Shown: positions 9,209 through 17,379 of the stretch, one piece after another | Layout of the letters: every line of letters begins with the position of its first letter | Position numbering within the stretch: position 1 is the stretch's first letter | Source: Perkinsus olseni | Lineage: Eukaryota; Perkinsozoa; Perkinsida; Perkinsidae | Length of the DNA: 27,875 bases | Direction: 5' to 3' | Assembly: GCA_013115135.1 (NCBI GenBank) | Contig: JABANP010000615.1 | Coordinates: forward strand, 1-27,875 | Position numbers and translations under genes: made by a program | Notes under the pieces: generated by a model | What the model saw: only the letters and a program-made list of their open reading frames with translations | What the model was told of the DNA's origin: nothing | Database searches by the model: none

Positions 9209-9608
9209 ATCCGTGTGTTGGATATCTGTGAGTTTTGATACCTCAAGAGTTTGGCGGTCGTCGAGTTTGTCAATGAGGATGAGACGGAAGGGAGGTAGGA
9301 CTAGAGTTTGTCTTCAGCGATATCCCGAGGTAAGTCCGCAGAGAGACTTGGGATTGGATTCGTTGGTAGACACTCTCAGTCCTAATAGATGACCGCTGAC
9401 TGGAGTGTGGTGAGTCACAGTCTGTGGGTCTTTCCACAGCGACCACCGCCTTGTGGTTTGATCTGTCTGGCAGCTCATCGTGAGTTGCTCTCATGTTTAC
9501 TGGCTGTTCTGAACAGTCTGTGACATATGGACCACACCAGTTATGCTGGCGGCAACGCAATTCGCTACATCTATCCGTCCCATCCTCTACGTCATTGGGA
9601 ATTTCAGT

Positions 9609-9680
9609 GGCTGTGTGATATAGTGCTATGATTCTCGCTTCGGGTGCGAGAGGTCTCGAGTCCGATTCTCGACTCAGCCC
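9609..9680 (+). pseudogene. tRNA-Pro(CGG), damaged class
   Basis: This is the type copy of the damaged class. The A box TGGTCTAGTGG is changed to TGATATAGTGC and the T loop TTCGATT to TCCGATT, losing G19 and T55 and mutating both Pol III boxes. The anticodon arm and CGG (9641-9643) are untouched. Confidence 0.85.
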
Positions 9681-9780
9681 GCGATTAGGTGTCTTGCTGC
9701 AGAGCACGGCCTATATAGTAGACGAGCATTTAAGATCACGGAGCTCGCCGGGACCACGGAATGAGATGTCTCTTCAGCTT

Positions 9781-9854
9781 GCTGGAATGGTCTAGTTGGT
9801 TATGACGACTGCCTAACACGCAGTAGGTCCCGAGTTCGACTCTCGGTTCCAGTA
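9781..9854 (+). tRNA. tRNA-Val(AAC)
   Basis: Intact cloverleaf identical in its stems to the copy at 7055; anticodon 9815-9817. TTTT follows 40 nt downstream. Confidence 0.92.
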
Positions 9855-9893
9855 TTGCACCATCATTCGAAATATGCGTTAGATCATGCGCCG

Positions 9894-9897
9894 TTTT
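9894..9897 (+). terminator. A-type Pol III terminator (representative)
   Basis: TTTT in gccgTTTTggag, 40 nt after the Val gene. It recurs at the same offset in most units with A-type spacers. In B-type spacers it is replaced by gccgagttggag. No T4 lies between Pro and Val, so a Pro transcript would run through Val to this point. Confidence 0.6.
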
Positions 9898-9983
9898 GGA
9901 GTTGCTACCGCGTCCTCGAATGCGGACGGTTTCTAGCGACTGCTCCTGGGGCACCGAAGCCCCTGCTACGTACTCGGAGGTAT

Positions 9984-10055
9984 GGCTGTGTGGTCTAGTG
10001 GTATGATTCTCGCTTTGGGTGCGGGAGGTCTCGAGTTCGATTCTCGACTCAGCCC
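9984..10055 (+). tRNA. tRNA-Pro(TGG)
   Basis: Anticodon TGG at 10016-10018. A and B boxes are intact; one T:G wobble lies in the anticodon stem (GCGGG). The acceptor GGCTGTG/CTCAGCC has a T6:T67 mismatch shared by all Pro copies. Confidence 0.9.
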
Positions 10056-10155
10056 GTGCCTAGGTGTCTTGCTGCTGAACTCGGCCTATATAGAAGACGG
10101 GCATTTAATATCACGGAGCTCATCGGGACCACGGAATGAGAGGTCTTTTCAGCTT

Positions 10156-10229
10156 GCCGGAATGGTCTAGTTGGTTATGACGACTGCCTCACACGCAGTA
10201 GGTCCCGAGTTCGACTCTCGGTTTCAGTA
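10156..10229 (+). tRNA. tRNA-Val(CAC), weakened acceptor
   Basis: Anticodon 10190-10192. The acceptor 5' strand is GCCGGAA and the 3' strand TTTCAGT, giving a C:A mismatch and a G:T wobble. Confidence 0.8.
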
Positions 10230-10358
10230 TTGCACCATCATTCGAAATATGCGTTAGATCATGCGCCGTTTTGGAGTTGCTACCGCGTCTTCGAATGCGG
10301 ACGGTTTCTAGCGACTGCTCCAGGGGCACCGAAGCCCCTGCTACATACACGCCGGTGT

Positions 10359-10430
10359 GGCTGTGTGGTCTAGTGGTATGATTCTCGCTTAGGGTGCGAA
10401 AGGTCTCGTGTTCGATTCTCGACTCAACCC
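10359..10430 (+). tRNA. tRNA-Pro(AGG), weakened
   Basis: The only AGG anticodon in the window (10391-10393). There are mismatches in the anticodon stem (GCGAA), T stem (TCGTG) and acceptor (CTCAACC), so it may be decaying. Confidence 0.75.
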
Positions 10431-10530
10431 GCGATTAGGTGTCTTGCTGCTGAGCACGGCCTGTAATATAGACGGGCATTTAAGATCACGGAGCTCACCG
10501 GGGCCACGGAATGAGATGTCTCTTCAGCTT

Positions 10531-10604
10531 GCTGGAATGGTCTAGTTGGTTATGACGACTGCCTAACACGCAGTAGGTCCCGAGTTCGACTCTCGGTTCC
10601 AGTA
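10531..10604 (+). tRNA. tRNA-Val(AAC)
   Basis: Intact cloverleaf; anticodon 10565-10567. It is followed by a B-type spacer lacking the early TTTT. Confidence 0.92.
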
Positions 10605-10732
10605 TTGCACCATCATTCGATATATGCATTAGATCATGCACCGAGTTGGAGTTGCTACGGCGTCTTCGGAGGCGCACGGCTTCTAGCGACAGACACTGAA
10701 GCGCGCAAGCTTCCTCTATAAATTGTTTTTGT

Positions 10733-10804
10733 GGCTGTGTGGTCCAGTGGTATGATTCTCGCTTCGGGTGCGAGAGGTCTCGTGTTCGATTCTCGACTCA
10801 ACCC
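10733..10804 (+). tRNA. tRNA-Pro(CGG), class hybrid
   Basis: Anticodon 10765-10767. It sits behind a B-type spacer, normally linked to the damaged class, yet keeps intact D-loop GG and TTCGATT. It has T-stem TCGTG and acceptor CTCAACC mismatches like the copy at 10359. Confidence 0.8.
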
Positions 10805-10904
10805 GCGATTAGGTGTCTTGCTGCTGAGCTCTACCTATATAGTAGACGGGCATTTAGGATCACGGAGCTCACCGGGACCACGGAATGAGATGTCTCTTCA
10901 GCTT

Positions 10905-10978
10905 GCTGGAATGGTCTAGTTGGTTATGACGACTGCCTAACACGCAGTAGGTCCCGAGTTCGACTCTCGGTTCCAGTA
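10905..10978 (+). tRNA. tRNA-Val(AAC)
   Basis: Intact cloverleaf; anticodon 10939-10941. Confidence 0.92.
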
Positions 10979-11107
10979 TTACACCATCATTCGAAATATG
11001 CGTTAGATCATGCGCCGTTTTGGAGTTGCTACCGCGTCTTTGAATGCGGACGGTTTCTAGCGACTGATCCTGGGGCACCGAAGCCCCTGCTACATACACA
11101 CCGGTGT

Positions 11108-11179
11108 GGCTGTGTGGTCTAGTGGTATGATTCTCGCTTCGGGTGCGAGAGGTCTCGAGTTCGATTCTCGACTCAGCCC
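11108..11179 (+). tRNA. tRNA-Pro(CGG)
   Basis: Intact A and B boxes and stems; anticodon 11140-11142. It is the reference for undamaged CGG copies. Confidence 0.92.
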
Positions 11180-11280
11180 GCGATTAGGTGTCTTGCTGCA
11201 GAGCACGGCCTATATAGTAGACAGGCATTTAAGATCACGGAGCTCACCGGGACCACGGAATGAGATATTCTCGCCAGCTT

Positions 11281-11354
11281 GCTGGAATGGTCTAGTTGGT
11301 TGTGACGACTGCCTAACACACAGTAGGTTCCGAGTTTGACTCTCGGTCCCAGTA
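11281..11354 (+). pseudogene. tRNA-Val(AAC), decayed
   Basis: Anticodon 11315-11317 is kept. The anticodon stem has C31:A39 (ACAGT), the T loop is TTTGACT (C56 lost), and the acceptor is TCCCAGT (A:C mismatch). The spacer after it is also unusually diverged. Confidence 0.75.
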
Positions 11355-11483
11355 TTGCACCATCATTCGAAATATGCATTAGATCATGCGCCGAGTTGAA
11401 CTTCCTACGGCGTCTTGGAATGTGGACGGTTTCTAGCGACTGCTCCTGGGGCACCGAAGCCCCTGCTACATACACACCGGTGT

Positions 11484-11555
11484 GGCTGTGTGGTCTAGTG
11501 GTATGATTCTCGCTTTGGGTTCGAGAGGTCTCGTGTTCGATTCTCGACTCAGCCC
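11484..11555 (+). tRNA. tRNA-Pro(TGG), one stem mismatch
   Basis: Anticodon 11516-11518. The anticodon stem closes with C31:T39 (TCGAG) and the T stem has TCGTG. Confidence 0.82.
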
Positions 11556-11655
11556 GCGATTAGGTGTCTTGCTGCTGAGCACGGCCTGTAATGTAGACGG
11601 GCATTTGAGATCACGGAGCTCACCGGGGCCACGGAATGAGATGTCTCTTCAGCTT

Positions 11656-11729
11656 GCTGGAATGGTCTAGTTGGTTATGACGACTGCCTAACACGCAGTA
11701 GGTCCCGAGTTCGACTCTCGGTTCCAGTA
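11656..11729 (+). tRNA. tRNA-Val(AAC)
   Basis: Intact cloverleaf; anticodon 11690-11692. Confidence 0.92.
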
Positions 11730-11858
11730 TTGCCCCATCATTCGAAATATGCGTTAGATCATGCGCCGTTTTGGAGTTGCTACCGCGTCTTCGAATGCGG
11801 ACGGTTTCTAGCGACTGCTCCTGGGGCACCGAAGACCCTGCTACATACACACCGGTGT

Positions 11859-11930
11859 GGCTGTGTGGTCTAGTGGTATGATTCTCGCTTTGGGTGCGAG
11901 AGGTCTTGAGTTCGATTCTCGACTCAGCCC
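11859..11930 (+). tRNA. tRNA-Pro(TGG)
   Basis: Anticodon 11891-11893. Boxes intact; the T stem is TTGAG with a T:G wobble. Confidence 0.9.
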
Positions 11931-12030
11931 GTGGTTAGGTGTCTTGCTGCTGAGCACGACCTATATAGTAGACAGGCATTTAAGATCACGGAGCTCACCG
12001 GGACCACGGAATGAGATGTCTCGCCAGCTT

Positions 12031-12104
12031 GCTGGAATGGTCTAGTTGGTTGTGACGACTGCCTACCACGCAGTAGGTCCCGAGTTCGACTCTCGGTCCC
12101 AGTA
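12031..12104 (+). tRNA. tRNA-Val-like with ACC (Gly) anticodon
   Basis: The body is a Val gene (D loop TTGTGAC subtype, acceptor TCCCAGT), but the loop reads CTACCAC. Anticodon 12065-12067 is therefore ACC, which would read GGU (Gly). The single A to C change is at the middle anticodon base. It could be a dead copy or a chimeric tRNA. Confidence 0.85.
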
Positions 12105-12167
12105 TTGCACCATCATTCGAAATATGCATTAGATCATGCGCCGAGTTGGAGTTGCTACGGCGACTTC

Positions 12168-12350
12168 ATCGGAGGAAAAGCGCGTCAGACTTTTCCGTAG
12201 GTGAAACATCAGTCGGAGAGTTTTCTCCCTGATATCGCCTGACTCGGGCGCGCGCGTTTCTCATGCGTTTCGGTCTCTGCGTGCTGAGGCCTTGCCTTCC
12301 CCGGTGGCTATCATAGAACCTCTTGTTGGCTTGAGGTTCAGATTTTTTTT
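12168..12350 (+). repeat. Split direct repeat A1
   Basis: 183 bp from atcggaggaaaagcg to a T8 run. It is nearly identical to A2 (19016-19198), with only a few substitutions such as cagact/caggct. Confidence 0.93.
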
Positions 12351-12992
12351 CTCCTTATGTCTCCCGGTGTGGGTCATTCGCCTTGACCTGCCCGCGGAGC
12401 ATGGCTCGCCCTGCTCCACCCGCTGCGTGGGCACGTTTCCTACGTCAGCCGTATCTCGCTGGTTGTGAGTCGCCGCGAGACCGCCTCTGCTTCGGCCGTG
12501 GACCTTCGCCGCGTCGAGTGGTCCTCCGTCGTTGCAGAAACGCCACCATTTAGCGTGGTGGACGCCCCCTTTTCCGTGTGGTACTTCCTCTGAGTGTGCT
12601 ACCGGCGAGTACTGTCTCTCGGGCGTTTTTTCTCTCGGGGTGTTTTCCCCACTAGTCGTTCCCTAGGAGGGATATTACTTCCCTTTGGTTCGGCCCCGTT
12701 TTCCGTTGCCTCAACCCCGAGGTGGGTAGTTCAACGAGCGGCTCGTTGCGAGCCAGCAACCTCCGCGGTCTGTCCTCGTTGTGTGCAATCCTAATCGGAA
12801 ACTTGTCGGCTAGCTGAGTTGTTCAGCTCGGCCGTAGCTCGCCTCTGCGCTAGAGAGCCGCAGTGCGCGAAGAGTGACCGCAGGAGCTGGTCGAGTCCTT
12901 TTCCTCGACGTCGGGTTTTCGGCTCCAGGGCTATCCCCCCGCGTGTTTCTCTCCTCAGTTCTTCTTCTTCCCGCTCTGCCACTCGCGGTTTT
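12351..12992. other. Leader of the retrotransposon, no gene seen
   Basis: GC-rich leader between A1 and the first plausible ATG. Frames are open in places (one enters the gag frame from a non-ATG at 12819), but I see no domain. It is probably 5' untranslated sequence. Confidence 0.5.
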
Positions 12993-13852
12993 ATGTCAAT
13001 TGCTGACGTCCTGACAGCCGTCTGCCCCGACAGAGCTATCGTCGAGACCCTCACCGTCAGTCTCGTCGAAAACGGCATCTCGACTTTGAAATTGCTCGAA
13101 AATATCAGGGAGTCTCCCGTCCTGTGCGACACGGTTCTATCACCCTTCTCTACCCTACCCCTCCCCTTGGCTTTGGTCGACAAGGCTCCACTGGCAAGAG
13201 CCGCGCTCAACGCCGCGGTCGCCGAAGCTTCTGCACAGTTGCAGTATGCCGTGTCTACTACGGCGGCTAACGCTAAGGAGAGTACACCACCACCTCGAGT
13301 GTCGTATTCTGCGGCACTGAGCCAACTGAGAGATACGCTCGGCGGTATCCCTTTCGTCCCGAGCCAGCGTCTGCTAGATGCTATCCACCGCGGTGGCTTG
13401 TCCGTCTACGTTGACTTCACCTCTTCTCTGGTCTCGGACTCCGGCTCCAACTCCGCGGCAAACGGTCGTGATGCGGAAATCGCCCTCTCGGTTTCCGGCG
13501 ACCCTGTGCTGGTTCAAGCCGGTTTCAGCGGCACTTCTCCCTCTGGTGAGGCCGACGACAAGAGAAAGTTGTGGGCCGATCAGTTCGTTCGCGCCTACTT
13601 TCTGTGGTCTTACGCCATTCTTACCATTCAGACCCACAGGGGTGTCGGGGGAAGTGATCTCCCCTCAGGCGGCGACTATTCCGAAGGCGGTCAGGTCCCC
13701 CCGGGCTCCGAGTAACTCGGACCGAGTTACGTCTCCACCACTTTATGCATTATTTCGGGGTGATCATCAACACTGCCATCGAGTACGACTGGCGCGTGGC
13801 TATCGAGGCCGACCGCAAGTTCAGGCTGAGGCGGAAACGAGAGTTTCAGTGA
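12993..13852 (+). pseudogene. gag-like ORF1 of the tyrosine-recombinase retrotransposon
   Basis: ATG 12993 (MSIADVLTAV) is preferred over the upstream non-ATG opening at 12819. The frame runs to TAA 13713-13715. Homologous-looking coding continues in another frame from ATG 13745 (MHYFGVIINTAIEYDWRVAI, ending in a basic RKFRLRRKREFQ) to TGA 13850. The helical WADQFVRAYFLWSYAI near 13570-13620 plus that basic tail fit a structural capsid protein. No sequence motif proves it; the assignment rests on position upstream of RT. Confidence 0.6.
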
Positions 13853-13984
13853 GGGGAAGTGTTCGCGCGGACGGGGGGCCTGCTGGCAAGCAGTACTCCC
13901 AGGTTCAATTCGCGGATGCTTCAAAACTGGTTGTCCGATGTCGACGGTGGGTGCGGCAGGGGCAGTGGCGCGCGCGAAGCGCAC

Positions 13985-14037
13985 GCCATATTCTAGTATA
14001 TTTTCCGCCGCGGCGCAAAATATACTAAAAAATTGGC
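13985..14037. repeat. Near-perfect palindrome in the retrotransposon
   Basis: Arms TAGTATATTTT (13994-14004) and AAAATATACTA (14017-14027) are exact reverse complements around the GC-rich centre CCGCCGCGGCGC, which is itself almost palindromic. The symmetry extends weakly out to CGCC/GGCG. It abuts the left edge of the 15-bp repeat block. Confidence 0.85.
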
Positions 14038-14041
14038 GGGG

Positions 14042-14378
14042 TTGTACGAGATCGTGGGTGTACGAGAGTAGGGTGTACGGTTTAACACTGTATGAGGTGA
14101 AACTGTACGATTTGGCACTGTACGAGGTGAAACTGTACTATATGACACTGCACTATGTGAAACTGCACGAGCGGACACTGTACGATATGACACTGTACTG
14201 GTGGACACTGTAAGATTCGACACTGTACGGAACGATACTGTACTGAGTGGAACAAGACGAAAAGACAATGTACGAAGCGAAACTGTACGACTGGAAACTG
14301 TATGAGGTGAAACTGTACGAATTTGTGGTACACGAGCAGAGTTTCTACGAGTTGCAACTGTACGATATGATCCTCACC
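14042..14378. mobile_element. 15-bp repeat block FB3 inside the RT region
   Basis: About 20 tandem units with period 15, consensus like CTGTACGANNTGAAA, all in one orientation. The right end ATGATCCTCACC matches the right end of FB2 (CGATCCTCACC), so it is the same family. No inverted left arm is present, so this is probably a deletion derivative, with the palindrome marking the junction. RT sequence resumes at about 14379. Because 15 is a multiple of 3, both strands stay open as repetitive peptides; these are not genes. Confidence 0.75.
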
Positions 14379-15171
14379 GCGCTCAGCTTGACTACCAAGC
14401 TGCCTACAGACAACTTCCGGTCCGTCACGACGAGGCCAAGTTCCTGGCAGTCAAAGTGAAGAGCCCGAACGGGGACGGCCGCACAATCGCGGCCGTCAAC
14501 TGCCGTCTCCCGTTCGGGCAGAGAGTGTCTGGCCTCTGGTGGTGCAGGTGCAGCGCCTCCCACTTACGCACCTAACAGGCACTCACTCGCCCCCTCCTAT
14601 CGGCATCAAGCTGCTACGTGGACGACATAGTGGTAATGTCGCCAGCATCGATCGCCCCTTTCCTTTTAGCCGTGTATACCTTGTTGATCGTCTTCCTGGG
14701 ATTCAGGGTAAGCTACAACAAGCTTACCATTGGAATGGCTCGCCCCACCATTCTCGGCTTTACCTTCCATCTCGGTGGTTCGGCCTCTGGCAGCGCCGGT
14801 ACGGCGTGACGGAGCCATGGTGATTCACGACAGCCGTGGACTTCGGTTCATGGCTGTGGTGGCGATTACAGCGCAATGGTTGCGCCGCAATCTTCCTTTA
14901 ATTTGGTCCGATGGGGTGGCTCCGTTTCAGTGTCATTTCTTTTACTCGAGAGCTGTCTTGCGTTTGTCCGCGGAGGGCCGATGGACCACTAGCCGTTTCC
15001 GGGAAACGGTTTCCCCACTGTCTTTCAGTTTCGCGTGTCCCTCCTTGAGGGTCTGATGCCTATCGTCTCGGTTCCCACCGCCAAGGCGCAAGCCATCCAG
15101 CAGGATATCGGCGCGATCCTGGAGTCCGGCCGGATATTATCCGGCGGATAAACCTTCGGCCTGCGCAACGC
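14379..15171 (+). pseudogene. reverse transcriptase of the tyrosine-recombinase retrotransposon
   Basis: The frame begins at DYQAAYRQLPV (motif A region), then CRLPFGQRVSGL (motif B), an in-frame TAA at 14572-14574, and on in the same frame CYVDDIVVM with the catalytic YVDD near 14614-14640. A TGA ends it at about 14807. The N-terminal fingers are missing, cut off by the FB3 block. A linker toward RNase H (TAKAQAIQQDIGAILESG near 15083-15135) lies in another frame. 14810-15080 holds no motif I recognise. Confidence 0.82.
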
Positions 15172-15909
15172 TTGACCGGTCGTCTACTGTGGTTTAGCCA
15201 GGTAGCTTGGTTTCTGCGTTCGTATCTCTGCTCGCTGTTCGGTGTCATACGTCATATGGAATCGAGCGGGAGAAAGTCGGTGCCCATCGGCCGGACCCTT
15301 CGAGCTGACCTCGCCCTCTGGCGTACCCACATTACTGAGCTGAGAGTCACCCTGCTCGGCACGGCCGATGGAGCTCGGTGGGCGGGCGCCTCCGATGCCT
15401 CCCTAGGCGGCTTGGGAGGATGGGCCAGAGTAAGGAGCCCTGCTGACGGTAGTGCAACCATTCTGTATTTCCACGCCTCCTTGGCCGACATCCCCCCGGA
15501 ATGGTCCCGGGTGATCTTCCCGGCCCATAGGGTCCCGGAGCCGGCCGACGTCGCGGCGCTGGAGTTGCTAGCGTCTTGCCTACTGGTGTGCATGGTAGTC
15601 CCCAGGATGTCCTGCTCGGACAAGCTGGTGTTATTCTCGGATAACTCGTCGTGCGTCCGAGCGCTGGAGAGATGCTTCTCCTCAACTCCACGAGGTGCTC
15701 ATATTCTGAGGAGCCTAGCGCTGGTACTGTCGTCCCAATCCTTCTGTCCTCGCATTGAACCCATCCATCTGCCCGGGAAGTCGAACATCCTCGCAGATGC
15801 CGTTAGTCGTGGCTTTCCTACGGCCATCGATCGTATTGCGACTCTCGTTTCAGTCGAAGAATTGTTTCGCATCTTTAACCTTCAGAGTCCGCGTTCAGGG
15901 TCTGAATGA
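15172..15909 (+). CDS. RNase H domain of the tyrosine-recombinase retrotransposon
   Basis: 245 codons open to TGA. The acidic tetrad is visible: GASDASLGGLGGW, DVAALELLAS, LFSDNSSCVRALE and GKSNILADAVSRGF. The start is that of the open frame and not an assigned initiation codon, since RNase H is normally fused behind RT. LADAVSR is typical of DIRS-order and gypsy RNases H. Confidence 0.82.
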   Translation: MTGRLLWFSQVAWFLRSYLCSLFGVIRHMESSGRKSVPIGRTLRADLALWRTHITELRVTLLGTADGARWAGASDASLGGLGGWARVRSPADGSATILYFHASLADIPPEWSRVIFPAHRVPEPADVAALELLASCLLVCMVVPRMSCSDKLVLFSDNSSCVRALERCFSSTPRGAHILRSLALVLSSQSFCPRIEPIHLPGKSNILADAVSRGFPTAIDRIATLVSVEELFRIFNLQSPRSGSE

Positions 15910-16077
15910 GTGCCGGAGTCCGTGTGAGCCCTAGTTGCCTCTAATGGTGATAGCCGTTTCCGTTGACTCGACCCGCCCTGGGCGTTGTGTTTCCGCGCTT
16001 TGGTCAATGTTCCGTACCTCTGACTCCCTGGGATCCCGTGCAGGTCTCTTTATCGCCGGCCAGTTTTCCGGCAAGCC

Positions 16078-17379
16078 ATGATTCCGAGTCAACCCTGGTC
16101 CCCCCTCCCCAAAATCAACTGGGTCCCGATTATTCCGGCGACTCCCAATTCTGGTTTCCGCCCGCCCACCACGGCGACTATCAGGGAGGACTATCACGGA
16201 TTCCCCTCAATCGACCGGCGCGTTCAAGGGGCCCCTCAGTCTTCGTCGTCGGCGAATACGGGCCTACCCGAGGGTCAGGTGAGTGTCCGCGAGCCTCTGT
16301 CTCCGCGCGATCACGTCTTTAACTTATACGAGATCTCCCCGTCCAGTGCGCAACAGCGACTGTCACCGCAGGCGTCCGCGGCCGTCCGCTACGCGTCGGC
16401 GGTCTCTGGCAATTCGTTGGAGGCTTTCGTGAGAAGCGGCCATGCATGGTCCACTCATTCCCAATACCGGTCGGCTTTGAATTTATATTCGGCCATTTGC
16501 GCATCTAACGGCACTCCCCCTGTTCCGGTAGGAGCAAGGTCCCTCGTGCTCCTCGTGAGTTCAATGGCGCGGGCTCGTTACGCCTTCAGCACCATCACCA
16601 AGTACTGTTCTCAGGTGAGGAGTGCTACACGCTTAAGCGGTGACCTCCATCTGAGCGATGGCGAGGCCGCTTCTGTGTAGTTAGCTCTGCGTGCCGCCGA
16701 GAGAGATGTCGGCTCCGCGGTCGCCCGTGCGTTCACCTTGACCAAAGATCAAGTCTTCAGAGTGACCCGTGCCCTCGACGTGGTGGACGTGGGCTTCGGC
16801 GACGGTTCTCTGGTGGGCACCATGGCCCTTCTCCGCGTCAGCGAGATGCTAAACATCGAAGCTCAGCACGTCGAGCCTTTCCACACCGTGGTGGACTCAG
16901 CCCTCATCACGGGCATAACGTTGAAGATCCCTCGTTCGAAGTGCGACCAGGGTGCGAAAGGTGTGTGGAGACCGATTCCATGCACTGGACCCCAGGCCGG
17001 TGTCGACGACGATCCGGTCGCGTGTTCGTCACGGTTCTGTGCGGCGCACTGCCTCCTGCGTAGGGCAGCGTCCGCAGCGGCCCCGGTTGATCGCTTGTTT
17101 CCTTTCGCCTACTCGACTTTCAACGACAACTTGAAGTCGGCTATGGCCAGAGTTCTAGACCTGCCCCAAGCCGGTATTCGCCTATCTTCTCATACCATGC
17201 GACGCTCTGGGTCCGCCATCTGCTGCGGTTCTGACAACTTCGCGACCCCCACGGTGGCCGAATTCGGGCGTTGGGCCTCAACCGAGAGCCTCGAGAACGT
17301 TTACCTGAGAGACAACGCCGACGCCTTCAACCGCTTTGTGGTTGGCCTGCTGGCAACCTGGTCTTCTTGCGGCGCCTAG
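16078..17379 (+). pseudogene. tyrosine recombinase (YR integrase), split by a TAG
   Basis: One frame from 16078 to TAG 17377-17379 is interrupted only by TAG 16678-16680. The N-terminal part (about residues 95-195) has the SAM-like core-binding look: VRSGHAWSTHSQYRSALNLY. The catalytic part has Arg in ALLRVSEMLNI, the HxxR box in SSHTMRRSG, and FGRWASTESLENVYLRD with the nucleophile Tyr. This R-H-R-Y set is the signature of DIRS-order recombinases that integrate circular DNA. If the TAG is read as a stop, the catalytic half would lack the arm-binding half. Confidence 0.87.

Larger units (their letters stand above)
7976..9606 (+). mobile_element. 1.6-kb insertion with tyrosine-recombinase remnant
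   Basis: Foreign sequence separates the T6 run of a B-type spacer (ends 7975) from the tRNA-Pro it should precede (9609). It contains FB2 and a tyrosine-recombinase C-terminus. No terminal repeats were found, so it is either a truncated DIRS-group retrotransposon or a Crypton-like element. 7976-8175 and 9209-9606 have no recognisable domain. Confidence 0.65.
9607..12167 (+). repeat. tRNA array block 2 (Pro-Val units)
   Basis: Seven uninterrupted 375-376 bp units alternate Pro and Val on the plus strand. The block ends at ...cttc (12167), where the split-direct-repeat retrotransposon is inserted. A-type spacers before Pro carry CACACCGGTGTG, a 12-bp palindrome overlapping the tRNA start. Short open frames here are readings through tRNAs, not proteins. 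Confidence 0.95.

Noticed and set aside
12791..13210. 139-codon minus-strand frame
   Set aside because: It is antisense to the gag-like ORF1, whose plus-strand frame is longer and fits the element order.
14042..14378. Repeat protein gene (LYEVK-type pentapeptides)
   Set aside because: The 15-bp period keeps several frames open on both strands; the block interrupts RT and shares its end with FB2, so an insertion explains it better.
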